From Desulforudis sp. (GTDB lineage: Bacteria; Bacillota; Desulfotomaculia; Desulfotomaculales; Desulforudaceae), in assembly GCA_019084485.1 (NCBI GenBank), contig JAHRFU010000036.1, forward strand, positions 1 through 49,731: 49,731 nucleotides of DNA, read 5' to 3'. Made by a program: the position numbers and the translations under genes. Shown in pieces: positions 28,805 through 37,032 of this stretch. Within the stretch, counting starts at the first letter, position 1. Each line of letters opens with the position of its first letter. The notes beneath the pieces are model-generated. The model was not told where the DNA came from. It searched no databases and was given only the letters and a program-made list of their open reading frames with translations.

Positions 28805-28938
28805 AAATGGGGACAGTCGCCCATTCCGGTCCAACGACCGGCACCACGAATGATGAAAACTTTTGTCTGGTGCTGTGCGCTTTCTAGGTGTTGGTATTTT
28901 CAAGGTAGGCTGTCCCCATTTAGATGTCCCCATTTAGA
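28805..28938. repeat. Small inverted-repeat element next to ileS
   Basis: AATGGGGACAG (28805-28815) faces its perfect complement CTGTCCCCATT (28910-28920), enclosing about 94 bp. Directly after, the 14-mer TGTCCCCATTTAGA occurs twice in tandem (28911-28924, 28925-28938), and the second copy contains the ileS stop codon. The GGGGACAG ends match those of a second element at the right end of the window. This looks like a MITE or a remnant left by a REP-type/IS200-like transposase. Confidence 0.7.
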
Positions 28939-31717
28939 GGGAGACGGAGGCGCAGCGGGGGCAGATCTCGGGATGGTCGAGGTGGGTGCCCACCTGCTCG
29001 GAATAGATCCAGCAGCGTGCGCACTTGTATCCCCCAGCCAGCCGAACCTCGATCTTCAACCCTGTCATTTCCAGAGCCGGTACCGCTGTCTCAGGCGCTT
29101 CAACAAATGGTTTGATGCTCACGGCGGAGGTTACAAAGATCAGGGACAGGTGCTCGAAGGTCTCCATCAGGAAGCGGGCCTGTTCCTCATCGGCATACAG
29201 AACCACCTCGGCTTGCAGGGAGTCACGGATCACCTTACTCTGACGGGCTCCCTCCAGGATACGCTGAACCTCGTCACGTACCGCCAGCAGCCGCTCCCAG
29301 CGCTGCTCGAGTTCACCGTCCAGATACTCCGGGTTAGCCTCGGGCATATCACAAAGCTGGATACTGGCCGCCTTCTTGCCCACCACCGGGACGTAGCGCC
29401 AGATTTCCTCGGTAGTAAAGGCCAGCACCGGCACCAGCAAACGAACCAGAGCGTCCAAATGGGCATAGAGTACGGTCTGGGCGGCGCGGCGTTCTACGGA
29501 ATCCGCACCTTCGCAATACAGACGGTCCTTTAGGACATTGATGTAGAAGGCGCTCAGATCCGTTATGCAGTAGTTGTAAACCGAGTGGTAGACGGTATGG
29601 AATTCGTAGTTGCGGTACGCCTTCATCACCTTGTCGATGAGCTTATGGAGTTTCAGCATCCCAAACCGGTCAATCTCCAGCAGTTGTGCATAGTCCACCT
29701 GGTGTTTGGCCGGGTCAAAATCGTACAGATTACCGAGCAGGAAGCGGAAGGTGTTTCGGATTTTACGGTAGGCCTCGGACGTCTGTTTCAGGATACTTGG
29801 CGACACGGCCAGGTCACCCTTGTAGTCCGCGGAACAAACCCAAAGCCGCAGGATGTCGGCACCCAGATCCTTGATCACAGAACCAGGATCGACCACGTTA
29901 CCCAGTGACTTGGACATCTTGCGCCCCTGTTCGTCAACCACGAAGCCGTGGGTCAATACCGCACGGTAAGGCGGCTCTCCGGTTACCGCTACGGAAGTGG
30001 TAAGGGAGGAGTTGAACCACCCGCGATGCTGGTCGCTGCCCTCCAGGTACAGATCCGCCGGCCACCGCAGGTCCGGCCAGTAATCAGGCTGGGTCAGTAC
30101 GCTCCAGTGGCTACAACCTGAATCAAACCAAACATCCATGATGTCGGTCTCTTTGGTGAAGTCACCGTGACCACAGTGCGGACAGTTGTAATCCGGCGGC
30201 AGGAGTTCAGCCACGTCCCAGGCATACCAGATATCAGTGCCGTGCTCCCCAAAGAGCTTCTTAAGATGTTCTATGGTTCGATCATCAATTACGATTTCGG
30301 CACAACCGCCGCAGTAAAAGATCGGAATAGGTACGCCCCACAGTCGCTGGCGGGAAATGCACCAGTCGCCGCGGTTGGCGACCATACCGTGGATGCGCTC
30401 CCGGCCCCAGCCTGGAATCCATTTGACCCGGTCAATGGCCTCCAAAAGATCTTTACGGAATCCGTCAATGGAGGCGAACCACTGCTCGGTGGCCCGGAAG
30501 AAAATAGATTTCTTGCACCGCCAGCAGTGCGGATACTGGTGCTGCAGGGGAGCCAACTGCAGTAAGGCCCCTGCCGCTTCAAGTTTTTCCAGCACCTGCT
30601 TATTGCCTTCCAGATAGAAGGTGCCTTCCAGATCACCGGCATCGGCCGTGAAGTAACCTTTAGCATTAATCGGTGAAAGCACGGGCAGGTCGTATTTCTG
30701 GCCCAAGGCGAAGTCCTCTTCGCCGTGTCCGGGAGCGATGTGTACACATCCGGTACCCTGCTCAAGAGTGACGTAGTCCCCCAATACGAGTACTGAACGC
30801 CGGTCGATGAAGGGATGGGCGCATACCAAGTCCTCCAGATCCTTTCCCTCGAACTCCTGGGTCACTACGGCCGCTGGATCACCAAGGACTCCCCGCAGAC
30901 TGTCAGCGAGTTCCCGGGCCACTAGATAGCTGCTATCGCCGGATTTGAGCAGTACATACCGGAATTCCGGGTGCAGGCAAACGGCGACGTTCGCCGGAAG
31001 GGTCCAGGGGGTCGTTGTCCAGATGACTACAAAGGTTTGCCCGTCTTCGGGCAGGAGTCCCTTACCATCCACCACGCGGAATCTAACGTAAATCGAGGGC
31101 GATTCCTTCTGGGCGTACTCCACTTCGGCTTCGGCCAAAGCCGTTTCACAGGTCGAACACCAATAGACGGATTTCAGACCCTTGTAGATGTAGCCGCGCT
31201 TGGCCATCTCACCGAAGACCTCAATCTGCCGCTTTTCAAAGTGCGGATAGAGCGTGAGGTAGGGATTGTCCCAGTCTCCCCTGACCCCCAGCCGCTTAAA
31301 CTCCTCGCGCTGGATGTCTACGAACTTTAAGGCGAACTCTTTGCATTTCTGCCGGAACTCAGTGGGGCCGACCTGGTCACGCCTGATCTTAAAGGCCTTA
31401 ATGGCCTGCTGTTCAATCGGCAGTCCGTGGGTATCCCACCCGGGTACATACGGAGCATCCTGTCCGTCCATAGCGTGAAACTTTACAATCAGATCCTTAA
31501 GTACTTTATTCAGCGTAGTACCGAGATGGATGTGCCCGTTGGCGTAGGGCGGCCCGTCATGCAGAATATACTTCGGACGTCCGTTATTCTTGGCCTGAAC
31601 CTGTTGGTACACCTTGATCTCGTCCCAGAACTGCAAAATCTCGGGTTCTCTCTGGGGCAGGTTGGCCCGCATCGGGAAGTCTGTCTTAGGCAAGTTAAGT
31701 GTTTTGCTGTAGTCCAA
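28934..31717 (-). CDS. ileS: Isoleucyl-tRNA synthetase
   Basis: IleS (927 residues) charges tRNA-Ile. The class I signature appears as YANGHIHLGTTLNK, the editing (CP1) domain contains VVIWTTTPWTLPAN, and the KMSKS loop is GRKMSKSLGN. The C-terminal zinc site is CARCW...CPRCA. Length is typical. The start is TTG 31717, ten bases after GGAGG. A T-box leader and a good promoter lie upstream. The stop codon falls within a small repeat. Confidence 0.97.
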   Translation of the reverse strand: MDYSKTLNLPKTDFPMRANLPQREPEILQFWDEIKVYQQVQAKNNGRPKYILHDGPPYANGHIHLGTTLNKVLKDLIVKFHAMDGQDAPYVPGWDTHGLPIEQQAIKAFKIRRDQVGPTEFRQKCKEFALKFVDIQREEFKRLGVRGDWDNPYLTLYPHFEKRQIEVFGEMAKRGYIYKGLKSVYWCSTCETALAEAEVEYAQKESPSIYVRFRVVDGKGLLPEDGQTFVVIWTTTPWTLPANVAVCLHPEFRYVLLKSGDSSYLVARELADSLRGVLGDPAAVVTQEFEGKDLEDLVCAHPFIDRRSVLVLGDYVTLEQGTGCVHIAPGHGEEDFALGQKYDLPVLSPINAKGYFTADAGDLEGTFYLEGNKQVLEKLEAAGALLQLAPLQHQYPHCWRCKKSIFFRATEQWFASIDGFRKDLLEAIDRVKWIPGWGRERIHGMVANRGDWCISRQRLWGVPIPIFYCGGCAEIVIDDRTIEHLKKLFGEHGTDIWYAWDVAELLPPDYNCPHCGHGDFTKETDIMDVWFDSGCSHWSVLTQPDYWPDLRWPADLYLEGSDQHRGWFNSSLTTSVAVTGEPPYRAVLTHGFVVDEQGRKMSKSLGNVVDPGSVIKDLGADILRLWVCSADYKGDLAVSPSILKQTSEAYRKIRNTFRFLLGNLYDFDPAKHQVDYAQLLEIDRFGMLKLHKLIDKVMKAYRNYEFHTVYHSVYNYCITDLSAFYINVLKDRLYCEGADSVERRAAQTVLYAHLDALVRLLVPVLAFTTEEIWRYVPVVGKKAASIQLCDMPEANPEYLDGELEQRWERLLAVRDEVQRILEGARQSKVIRDSLQAEVVLYADEEQARFLMETFEHLSLIFVTSAVSIKPFVEAPETAVPALEMTGLKIEVRLAGGYKCARCWIYSEQVGTHLDHPEICPRCASVSL

Positions 31718-31749
31718 ATTCTTTCTTCCTCCTCAATAGACGGCGACCA

Positions 31750-32012
31750 AATAGAAAACCCCTCATCCAAGGGACGAGAGGATTTGTTCCCGCGGTACCA
31801 CCCTAATGGACGACCGGATACTGACACCCGACCGACCGCTCAGCTGTTAACGGCAACCACCGGCAAAGCTTACTGGGACACTCTTCCCGTTCAGCCCGCA
31901 CCTCGCGGGTGATTTTCGGATTCCTCTGCCGCCCGGTTTCCACTGTCCCGGACTCACTGTCAGCCCCGAGGGCATCCTACTCTTCCCGATCATCGGTTTT
32001 TCGCTAAGATTC
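31750..32012 (-). promoter_or_regulatory. T-box riboswitch upstream of ileS
   Basis: The T-box core AGGGTGGTACCGCGG lies around 31,790-31,805 on the minus strand. It is followed by a terminator (CCTCTCGTCC pairing with GGATGAGGGG, then TTTTC) at about 31,755-31,782. The 5' part contains GGGAAGAGTAGGATGCCC, typical of stem I, and GAAAATCACCC, where ATC would be the isoleucine specifier codon. The T-box senses uncharged tRNA-Ile through the specifier and the tRNA acceptor end, then prevents termination. The specifier assignment is inferred. Confidence 0.92.
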
Positions 32013-32021
32013 TACTGACCA

Positions 32022-32050
32022 ATTATATTCATTCGCAGGGCTTAAGTCAA
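32022..32050 (-). promoter_or_regulatory. Promoter for the ileS T-box transcript
   Basis: TTGACT, a 17-base spacer and TATAAT on the minus strand, just upstream of the T-box leader. The -35 box overlaps the end of the upstream yggU gene, so ileS has its own promoter within the cluster. Confidence 0.8.
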
Positions 32051-32335
32051 CCGCAGTCTTGCCCGAACGCTTTCTGCGTTTAGGCCGGTAACGCGGACTA
32101 CCTTCCGACGTCCGGAACGTCCCGAGACAATTTCCACGGCGCGTACCGGTACTCCGAGCAAGTGTCCGAGAAAAGCGCACAGTGCCTCGTTCGCCGCTCC
32201 GTCGACGGGAGGAGCCGTTATCCTGATCTTGATCTCATCACCCAGTACACCCACCACTTCATTCCGGGAGGTTCGGGGCTGGATGCGCACGGCGAAGGAA
32301 ACCCCTCGGCCGTCCGACCGGATCAGTTCCGGCAT
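32042..32335 (-). CDS. yggU: DUF167/YggU-family protein
   Basis: A 97-residue member of the DUF167 (YggU) family: VSFAVRIQPRTSRNEVVGV, IKIRITAPPVDGAANEALCAFLGHLLGV and VEIVSGRSGRRKVVRV are the family signatures. The function is unknown. The start overlaps the divIVA stop by one base (TGATG), so translation is probably coupled. It frequently follows yggT/divIVA-type genes in bacteria. Confidence 0.93.
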   Translation of the reverse strand: MPELIRSDGRGVSFAVRIQPRTSRNEVVGVLGDEIKIRITAPPVDGAANEALCAFLGHLLGVPVRAVEIVSGRSGRRKVVRVTGLNAESVRARLRLT

Positions 32336-32976
32336 CAGGCCAGCTTTTCCCTGAGAAGCCCGGTTGGTTCGGGGAGTTCAGGGAAAGCCTGCCCCTGGCG
32401 CGTTTTCTCCTCCACATCCAGCATTTCAATCTGGGCGTTCAGGAAGGAGCGGAACTTGGCCCGGAAGACTTTACTCTGCTTCTGTAGTTCTTCGTACTCC
32501 GCCATGATCCGGTTGATCTTCACAGTGGCCTCATCCAAGACTCTGGAACCCTCCTGTTGGGCCTGACGCAGGATAGTCTCGGCTTGTTCACGGGAATCGG
32601 TCAGCATCCTCTCGGATTCCGTAGAAGCCTTGCGCACCATTTCTTCGCTTTCCAGGGAAGCCTGCCGAACGATCTCGTCGGCCCGGGCCTGAGCCTCCTG
32701 GATGATTACCTCGGATTCCTTCTCAGCACTGGCTTTCATTTCCTGGGCAGTTTTCTGCGCGATCAGCATGGTACTCTTCAGCACGTCTTCGAGTTCCTTG
32801 TAGTGGGCAACTGCGGTCCCCATCCGTTGAACCTGTTCGGAAAGCTCTGTGTTCTCCCGCAGCAGTTTGTCCATGGCATCCACGACATGATCAAGGAAGC
32901 TGTCTACCTCCTGTTCGTCGTACCCACGGAAACAACGGCGGAATTCCTTGTTACGGACATCTAACGGCTTGATCAT
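32335..32976 (-). CDS. divIVA: Cell-division/septum-site protein DivIVA
   Basis: DivIVA (213 residues) is a coiled-coil scaffold that binds negatively curved membrane at poles and septa. The N-terminal membrane-binding domain is IKPLDVRNKEFRRCFRGYDEQEVDSFLDHVVDAMDKLL. A long charged heptad region follows, rich in repeats of the type QEMKASAEKESEVIIQEAQARADEIVRQA, ending near residue 200. It lies in the conserved ylm-divIVA-ileS cluster and its stop overlaps yggU. Confidence 0.95.
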   Translation of the reverse strand: MIKPLDVRNKEFRRCFRGYDEQEVDSFLDHVVDAMDKLLRENTELSEQVQRMGTAVAHYKELEDVLKSTMLIAQKTAQEMKASAEKESEVIIQEAQARADEIVRQASLESEEMVRKASTESERMLTDSREQAETILRQAQQEGSRVLDEATVKINRIMAEYEELQKQSKVFRAKFRSFLNAQIEMLDVEEKTRQGQAFPELPEPTGLLREKLA

Positions 32977-32988
32977 CAGTAACCCCCC

Positions 32989-33243
32989 TTAAAAACGAAG
33001 CAGTAGGCTTAATACCATCCAGCGCAACACGTGCAGAGCAATAAGGGCTACAATCGGCGAAAGGTCAATCATACCAAACGGCGGGATAATGCGCCGGAAA
33101 ATTGAAAGGAAGGGTTCGGTCAGGTCATAGACGAAACGAATGACTGGATGATGCGGATCGTGCCGTATCCACGAAAGGATAATCCGACCAAAAATGATGT
33201 AAATGTATACTTGAAAGGCAATGTTTACAACATCAAACAGCAT
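32989..33243 (-). CDS. ylmG: YggT-family membrane protein (YlmG)
   Basis: An 84-residue YggT/YlmG membrane protein with two hydrophobic segments (VNIAFQVYIYIIFGRIILSWI and IVALIALHVLRWMVLSLLL) joined by a conserved loop, RHDPHHPVIRFVYDLTEPFLSIFRRIIPPFGMIDLSP. It is linked to cell division and osmotic tolerance, with no known enzyme activity. GAGGTG precedes the ATG. In other Firmicutes it sits between sepF and ylmH/divIVA; here ylmH is absent. Confidence 0.94.
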   Translation of the reverse strand: MLFDVVNIAFQVYIYIIFGRIILSWIRHDPHHPVIRFVYDLTEPFLSIFRRIIPPFGMIDLSPIVALIALHVLRWMVLSLLLRF

Positions 33244-33254
33244 GATACAGCACC

Positions 33255-34067
33255 TCAGTTCTTGATTTCCCGGGCTTTATCGGCGGCAGCCTGCACCGCT
33301 TTCTGGAAGGCTGCGCGTACCGCACCCTCTTCCAAGGCGAATAGACCGGCAGCGGTGGTGCCTCCGGGAGTGGTAACCATATTCTTAAGCTCGGCGGGAT
33401 GTCTGCCGCTTTCCAGAACCATTTTCGCGGCCCCGAAGGTGGTCTGAGCCGCGAGTTGAATTGCCACATCGCGTGGCAACCCCATCCGCACGCCCCCGTC
33501 CGCCAAAGCCTCGATAACCAGAAACACGTACGCCGGACCACTTCCACTTAGTCCGGTCACCGCATTCAGAAGCCTTTCCGGAACCTCGGCCACACGGCCT
33601 ACAGCATTAAAAACCGCCTCCGCCCGGGACGCATCGACAGCTCCGGCAAAACTCCCCAAAGCGTAGGCGCTTGCAGCGGCCCCGACCAGCGCCGGAGTGT
33701 TGGGCATCACCCTGATCACCGGGATCGGCCCGATAAGGCTGCCTTCGATGTCCCTGATTTCAACCCCGGCGGCGATGCTGATTACGGTCTGTGATGGTAC
33801 GAGTTGTGGTCCGATGTCTTTGAGTACCGCATCCATAATGAAAGGCTTAACCGCCAGGATAATTACATCGGCACCGTCCACAGCAGTCCGGTTATCAGGC
33901 GTAACGTTCACACCAGATTTGTCGCACAACTGCCGACGACAGGCTTCGCTGACATCGGCGACGGTAATCGCTGAAGACGGCACCAGCCCGGCCCCAATAA
34001 CGCCGGAGGCTAGGGCAGCGCCCATCACTCCTCCGCCGATAATCCCGATTTTTCGAATATGTTTCAA
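33255..34067 (-). CDS. proC: Pyrroline-5-carboxylate reductase
   Basis: ProC (270 residues) reduces pyrroline-5-carboxylate to proline with NAD(P)H. The N-terminal Rossmann motif is IGIIGGGVMGAALASG, followed by DVIILAVKPF, the conserved VIRVMPNTPALVGAAAS, and the C-terminal signature LSGSGPAYVFLVIEALADGGVRMGL with MVTTPGGTTAAGL. Start is TTG 34067 after GGTGGAAG. It lies between sepF and ylmG, a common placement in Clostridia. Confidence 0.95.
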   Translation of the reverse strand: MKHIRKIGIIGGGVMGAALASGVIGAGLVPSSAITVADVSEACRRQLCDKSGVNVTPDNRTAVDGADVIILAVKPFIMDAVLKDIGPQLVPSQTVISIAAGVEIRDIEGSLIGPIPVIRVMPNTPALVGAAASAYALGSFAGAVDASRAEAVFNAVGRVAEVPERLLNAVTGLSGSGPAYVFLVIEALADGGVRMGLPRDVAIQLAAQTTFGAAKMVLESGRHPAELKNMVTTPGGTTAAGLFALEEGAVRAAFQKAVQAAADKAREIKN

Positions 34068-34081
34068 CGGTCTTCCACCCT

Positions 34082-34513
34082 TTAGTGACGCATCCAGGAG
34101 AAGTTACCCCGCTCCGTCTCCTTGATCTCGCTGTCAATATCTACGTTCGAGGGTACAAACAGGAAGATGCCGCCGCCTACTTTCTGCATCGCGCCGGAAA
34201 CAGCATAAACGGCACCGCTCAGGAAGTCAACGATCCTCCTGGCCAGGTCGTTGTCGACCTTCTCCAAATTTACAATGACCGGCTTGCGGTTCTTCAAGTG
34301 ATCCGTAATTTCCTGTACATCGTCAAAGCTTGATGGCTCCACGACGACTACCCGCACGTTGCGCTGGGTGTGCAGATTTACCACGGTGGCTCCTCTCTTA
34401 CGAGAGTCCTGAACCTCGCGCTCTGTTTCTCCCGGACCGCCCTGCTCAGGCGACGCATCATCTTCGAAGCCCATGAAACCAAGCACCTTGTCAACCAGTT
34501 TGCGGTTCCCCAA
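34082..34513 (-). CDS. sepF: Cell-division protein SepF
   Basis: SepF (143 residues) bundles FtsZ and anchors the Z-ring. An N-terminal amphipathic segment (GNRKLVDKVLGFMGFED) for membrane binding is followed by a linker and the core VVVEPSSFDDVQEITDHLKNRKPVIVNLEKVDNDLARRIVDFLSGAVYAVSGAMQKVGGGIFLFVP. Start is TTG 34513 with GAGGGGGG upstream, three bases after yggS. Confidence 0.95.
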   Translation of the reverse strand: MGNRKLVDKVLGFMGFEDDASPEQGGPGETEREVQDSRKRGATVVNLHTQRNVRVVVVEPSSFDDVQEITDHLKNRKPVIVNLEKVDNDLARRIVDFLSGAVYAVSGAMQKVGGGIFLFVPSNVDIDSEIKETERGNFSWMRH

Positions 34514-34516
34514 CGC

Positions 34517-35215
34517 CTAAACCCCCCTCAAATGACAAGTCCTCTGTCCGAAAATCGCTGTTCCCACCCGGATAATGTCGGCCCCTTCTTCAACAGCCAC
34601 CAGATAATCCCCACTCATACCCATTGACAGATGGGGCAGTTTAAGCCCCAGTTTTTGCCGAGCTTCATCCCGTATTACCCGTAATTCACGGAAGATCGGA
34701 CGTGACTGCTCGGGATTTACAGAATATGGAGCCATAGTCATCAAACCTTCTACCCGCACCAGTGGAAATCCTGCCAGTTCTCTAAGAAAACTTTGTGTTT
34801 CATCCGGGTTAATGCCACTCTTAGATTCTTCTCCGGTCACATTAACCTGTACCAACACAGCTATCTCCAAATCGGCCTTCACCGCGCACCGGTTAATCTC
34901 CTCCGCCAGTGACCACCGGTCAAGACTGTGAATGAGCGCCACCCGGCCGACCAGCTGCCGGACCTTGTTTCGCTGCAGATAGCCGATGAAGTGCCACTCC
35001 AGGTCAAGTCCTAATACCGCCTGCTTGGCAACAACTTCCTGAACCCAGTTTTCCCCAAAAACAGTGTGTCCGGCGTCAGCAAGCTCTCTGATCCTCTCGT
35101 TATCCACCGTCTTGCTTACAGCCACAATCTTTACTGCTTCGGGAGCACGCCCTGAGCGCTGTGCCGCAGCGGCACACGATTGTTTTATCTGCTGGAGATT
35201 CTGTTTTATATTCAT
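34517..35215 (-). CDS. ylmE: YggS-family PLP homeostasis protein (YlmE)
   Basis: A 232-residue PLP-binding protein with an alanine-racemase-like barrel but no racemase domain. It maintains pyridoxal phosphate and amino-acid pools. The PLP lysine is in VKIVAVSKTV; other signatures are FGENWVQE, WHFIGYLQRNK, HSLDRW, VLVQVNVTGEESKSG, and PHLSMGMSGDYLVAVEEGADIIRVGTAIFG. AAGGAG lies four bases before the ATG. A 38-nt perfect palindrome lies in its leader. Confidence 0.95.
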   Translation of the reverse strand: MNIKQNLQQIKQSCAAAAQRSGRAPEAVKIVAVSKTVDNERIRELADAGHTVFGENWVQEVVAKQAVLGLDLEWHFIGYLQRNKVRQLVGRVALIHSLDRWSLAEEINRCAVKADLEIAVLVQVNVTGEESKSGINPDETQSFLRELAGFPLVRVEGLMTMAPYSVNPEQSRPIFRELRVIRDEARQKLGLKLPHLSMGMSGDYLVAVEEGADIIRVGTAIFGQRTCHLRGV

Positions 35216-35228
35216 AGTGCTCCTTGGA

Positions 35229-35266
35229 GGGTCAGACTTAAAAACTTAAGTTTTTAAGTCTGACCC
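35229..35266. repeat. 38-nt perfect palindrome between hlyD-like gene and ylmE
   Basis: Starting GGGTCAGACTTAAAAAC and centred on CTTAAG at 35,247.5, all 19 base pairs match with no unpaired loop. It lies between the stop of the HlyD-like gene and the ribosome-binding site of ylmE. It would form a strong cruciform/hairpin and could end or process the transcript, or be the fused ends of a small inverted-repeat element. Confidence 0.9.
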
Positions 35267-35271
35267 CTTGG

Positions 35272-36180
35272 TCAAATTCGGCGGTCGTCTTGGGCTAGCC
35301 ATGCATTAAGCACATACGGCTCCCCCTCCACCAGTTTGTCCCCCGACACGTGGACATTCGGTCCCATCTGCCCCTCGACCCTCACGGGCTGCCACACCAG
35401 ACGGTCCTTGCGCAGGGTGTAAACTCCGGGCCGTCCGGACTTTAGGGCTAGCGCCGTCCGTGGAACCACAAACCCGGATGCCTCACGGGTCACCACCCGA
35501 CAACTGATCCGCCGATCACGGAGCAAGTCCTGCGGGTATTGGTTGAGCAGTAATTCAACTCGGCTTTGTCCGTCATCCGTGTATATGAAGACAACTCGCC
35601 CCCGGTACTGGTCTTCACCGAACATAAGCCGCCAACGCTGACCCTCGGTCAGTAATTTCCTGGGAAGGACCCCTCTGGGTACATTGAGCTGTAGCCGGAC
35701 GGGCCTTAGGTTGTCCACCACCCGAAAGACGGGTTCGCCTTTGGACGTCTGGTCTCCGTGCGAATGAGTCACGGATGAAAGACGCGGGATGGACTCGGAA
35801 TCCAACACGTTACCGGCCTTCAATACATCCTCTAAACCATCTACAGTCCAGAAAACCACACCGGTCACCGGGGAACGGATCGGGTAGCTGGCACCGGGGC
35901 TGTCAATTACACCGATGACGGTGTTCTTAGACACCCGGCTGCCGTTGTCTATCCTCTGGTGTAAGACGCCCCCAGAAGGTGCCCGCACTACTATCTCGTC
36001 CCGGACGACCAAGGCCTCAACCATTGTGTCACTGACTAGGGCTTCCTGCCTTAACAAGGCCAAGTCGATAAAGGGGTTGGTAACATAAGGCCACACCCAC
36101 TTGTAGGTTGCCCCGAAGAGCACCGCAGAAACAGTCGCAATGATGAGAGAGATGGAGAATATCCGCCATATAAACTGCAG
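35272..36180 (-). CDS. HlyD-like periplasmic-adaptor-type membrane protein
   Basis: A protein of about 302 residues with an N-terminal membrane segment and a HlyD/RND-adaptor-like barrel-sandwich domain: EIVVRAPSGGVLHQRIDNGSRVSKNTVIGVIDS and SYPIRSPVTGVVFWTVDG. A beta-barrel follows, then a C-terminal strand set ending in VPRTALALKSGRPGVYTLRKDRLVWQPV. The conventional start (GTG 36123) has no ribosome-binding site and removes the membrane segment. The frame is open upstream as FIWRIFSISLIIATVSAVLFG, and GGAGGT lies six bases before an in-frame CTG at 36180. I therefore favour a CTG start. Its partner transporter is not in the window. Confidence 0.7.
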   Translation of the reverse strand: MQFIWRIFSISLIIATVSAVLFGATYKWVWPYVTNPFIDLALLRQEALVSDTMVEALVVRDEIVVRAPSGGVLHQRIDNGSRVSKNTVIGVIDSPGASYPIRSPVTGVVFWTVDGLEDVLKAGNVLDSESIPRLSSVTHSHGDQTSKGEPVFRVVDNLRPVRLQLNVPRGVLPRKLLTEGQRWRLMFGEDQYRGRVVFIYTDDGQSRVELLLNQYPQDLLRDRRISCRVVTREASGFVVPRTALALKSGRPGVYTLRKDRLVWQPVRVEGQMGPNVHVSGDKLVEGEPYVLNAWLAQDDRRI

Positions 36181-36249
36181 CGTGCCACCTCCCCCGTTAC
36201 AACTAAGGGATATATTCTAGGTTAGGCGGCGGAGTCCTGCTCATGAAGC

Positions 36250-36275
36250 AAAATAGCCCTTGTATGGGCTATTTT
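36250..36275 (-). terminator. Terminator after phoU
   Basis: AAAATAGCCC and GGGCTATTTT form a 10-bp perfect stem with a 6-nt loop; the minus-strand transcript continues into TTTTG. It closes the pst-phoU operon before the HlyD-like gene. Confidence 0.85.
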
Positions 36276-36299
36276 GGTGAATTATGACCATATTTCGAG

Positions 36300-36956
36300 T
36301 TAGTTCAGACACTGACGCTCCCCGGTAACCAGGTAAATCACGTCCTCGGCAATATTCGTCGCCCGGTCGGCGATCCGCTCCAGGTAGCGGGCCACCATCA
36401 GAAGGTACACGACACACCCGATGGACTGCGGGTGTTCTTCCATGTAACTGATCAGATCCTGGAAGGTGAGATTGTAAAGCTCATCAACCTCATCATCGGT
36501 CATGCACATCTGACGGGCCTTCTCGACATCATTGTGGACGTAGGCGTCCATCCCTTCCTTTACCATCTGCTGAACAAGACGAGCCATATGCGGGATCTTC
36601 TCCAGGGGCTTCTGCGGCATCTGACCACAAACACACATCGCCGAACGGGCGATATCCACGGCGTGGTCCCCCATCCGCTCCAGGTTGATCATAATCTTGA
36701 TGCCGGTGATGATCACACGCAGATCCCGCGCCATCGGCTGCTGTGTGGCGATCAGTTTGATACACTGGTTCTCAATATCATCCTGCAGGTTATCAATCGC
36801 GTCGTCACCGGTGATTACTTCCCTAGCGGCCACCGGGTCCCCGCTTAGCAGGGAATCCAGGGCCAGGAACAGACTACGCTCGACAAGACTAGCCATACGG
36901 AGAATATCCTGCTTCAGATCATTAAGTTCCCGGTCAAATGTCGACCTGCTCGTCAA
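36300..36956 (-). CDS. phoU: Phosphate-specific transport accessory protein PhoU
   Basis: PhoU (about 218 residues) is a helical-bundle metal-binding protein that links the Pst transporter to PhoR signalling. Two homologous halves are visible: FDRELNDLKQDILRMASLVERSLFLAL with MINLERMGDHAVDIARSA, and the second repeat ending VARYLERIADRATNIAEDVIYLVTG; both carry the E-R-[MI]-[GA]-D motif. I prefer TTG 36956 (TSRSTFDREL), nine bases after GGAG; an in-frame TTG at 36974 overlaps that site. It is the last gene of the pst operon. Confidence 0.94.
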   Translation of the reverse strand: MTSRSTFDRELNDLKQDILRMASLVERSLFLALDSLLSGDPVAAREVITGDDAIDNLQDDIENQCIKLIATQQPMARDLRVIITGIKIMINLERMGDHAVDIARSAMCVCGQMPQKPLEKIPHMARLVQQMVKEGMDAYVHNDVEKARQMCMTDDEVDELYNLTFQDLISYMEEHPQSIGCVVYLLMVARYLERIADRATNIAEDVIYLVTGERQCLN

Positions 36957-37032
36957 ATCAACCCACTCCACCAAATAGATTTACCACTTTAGGTTAGCAC
37001 ACGGTGTAACTAGTTACAAGCTAAAACCTTGG

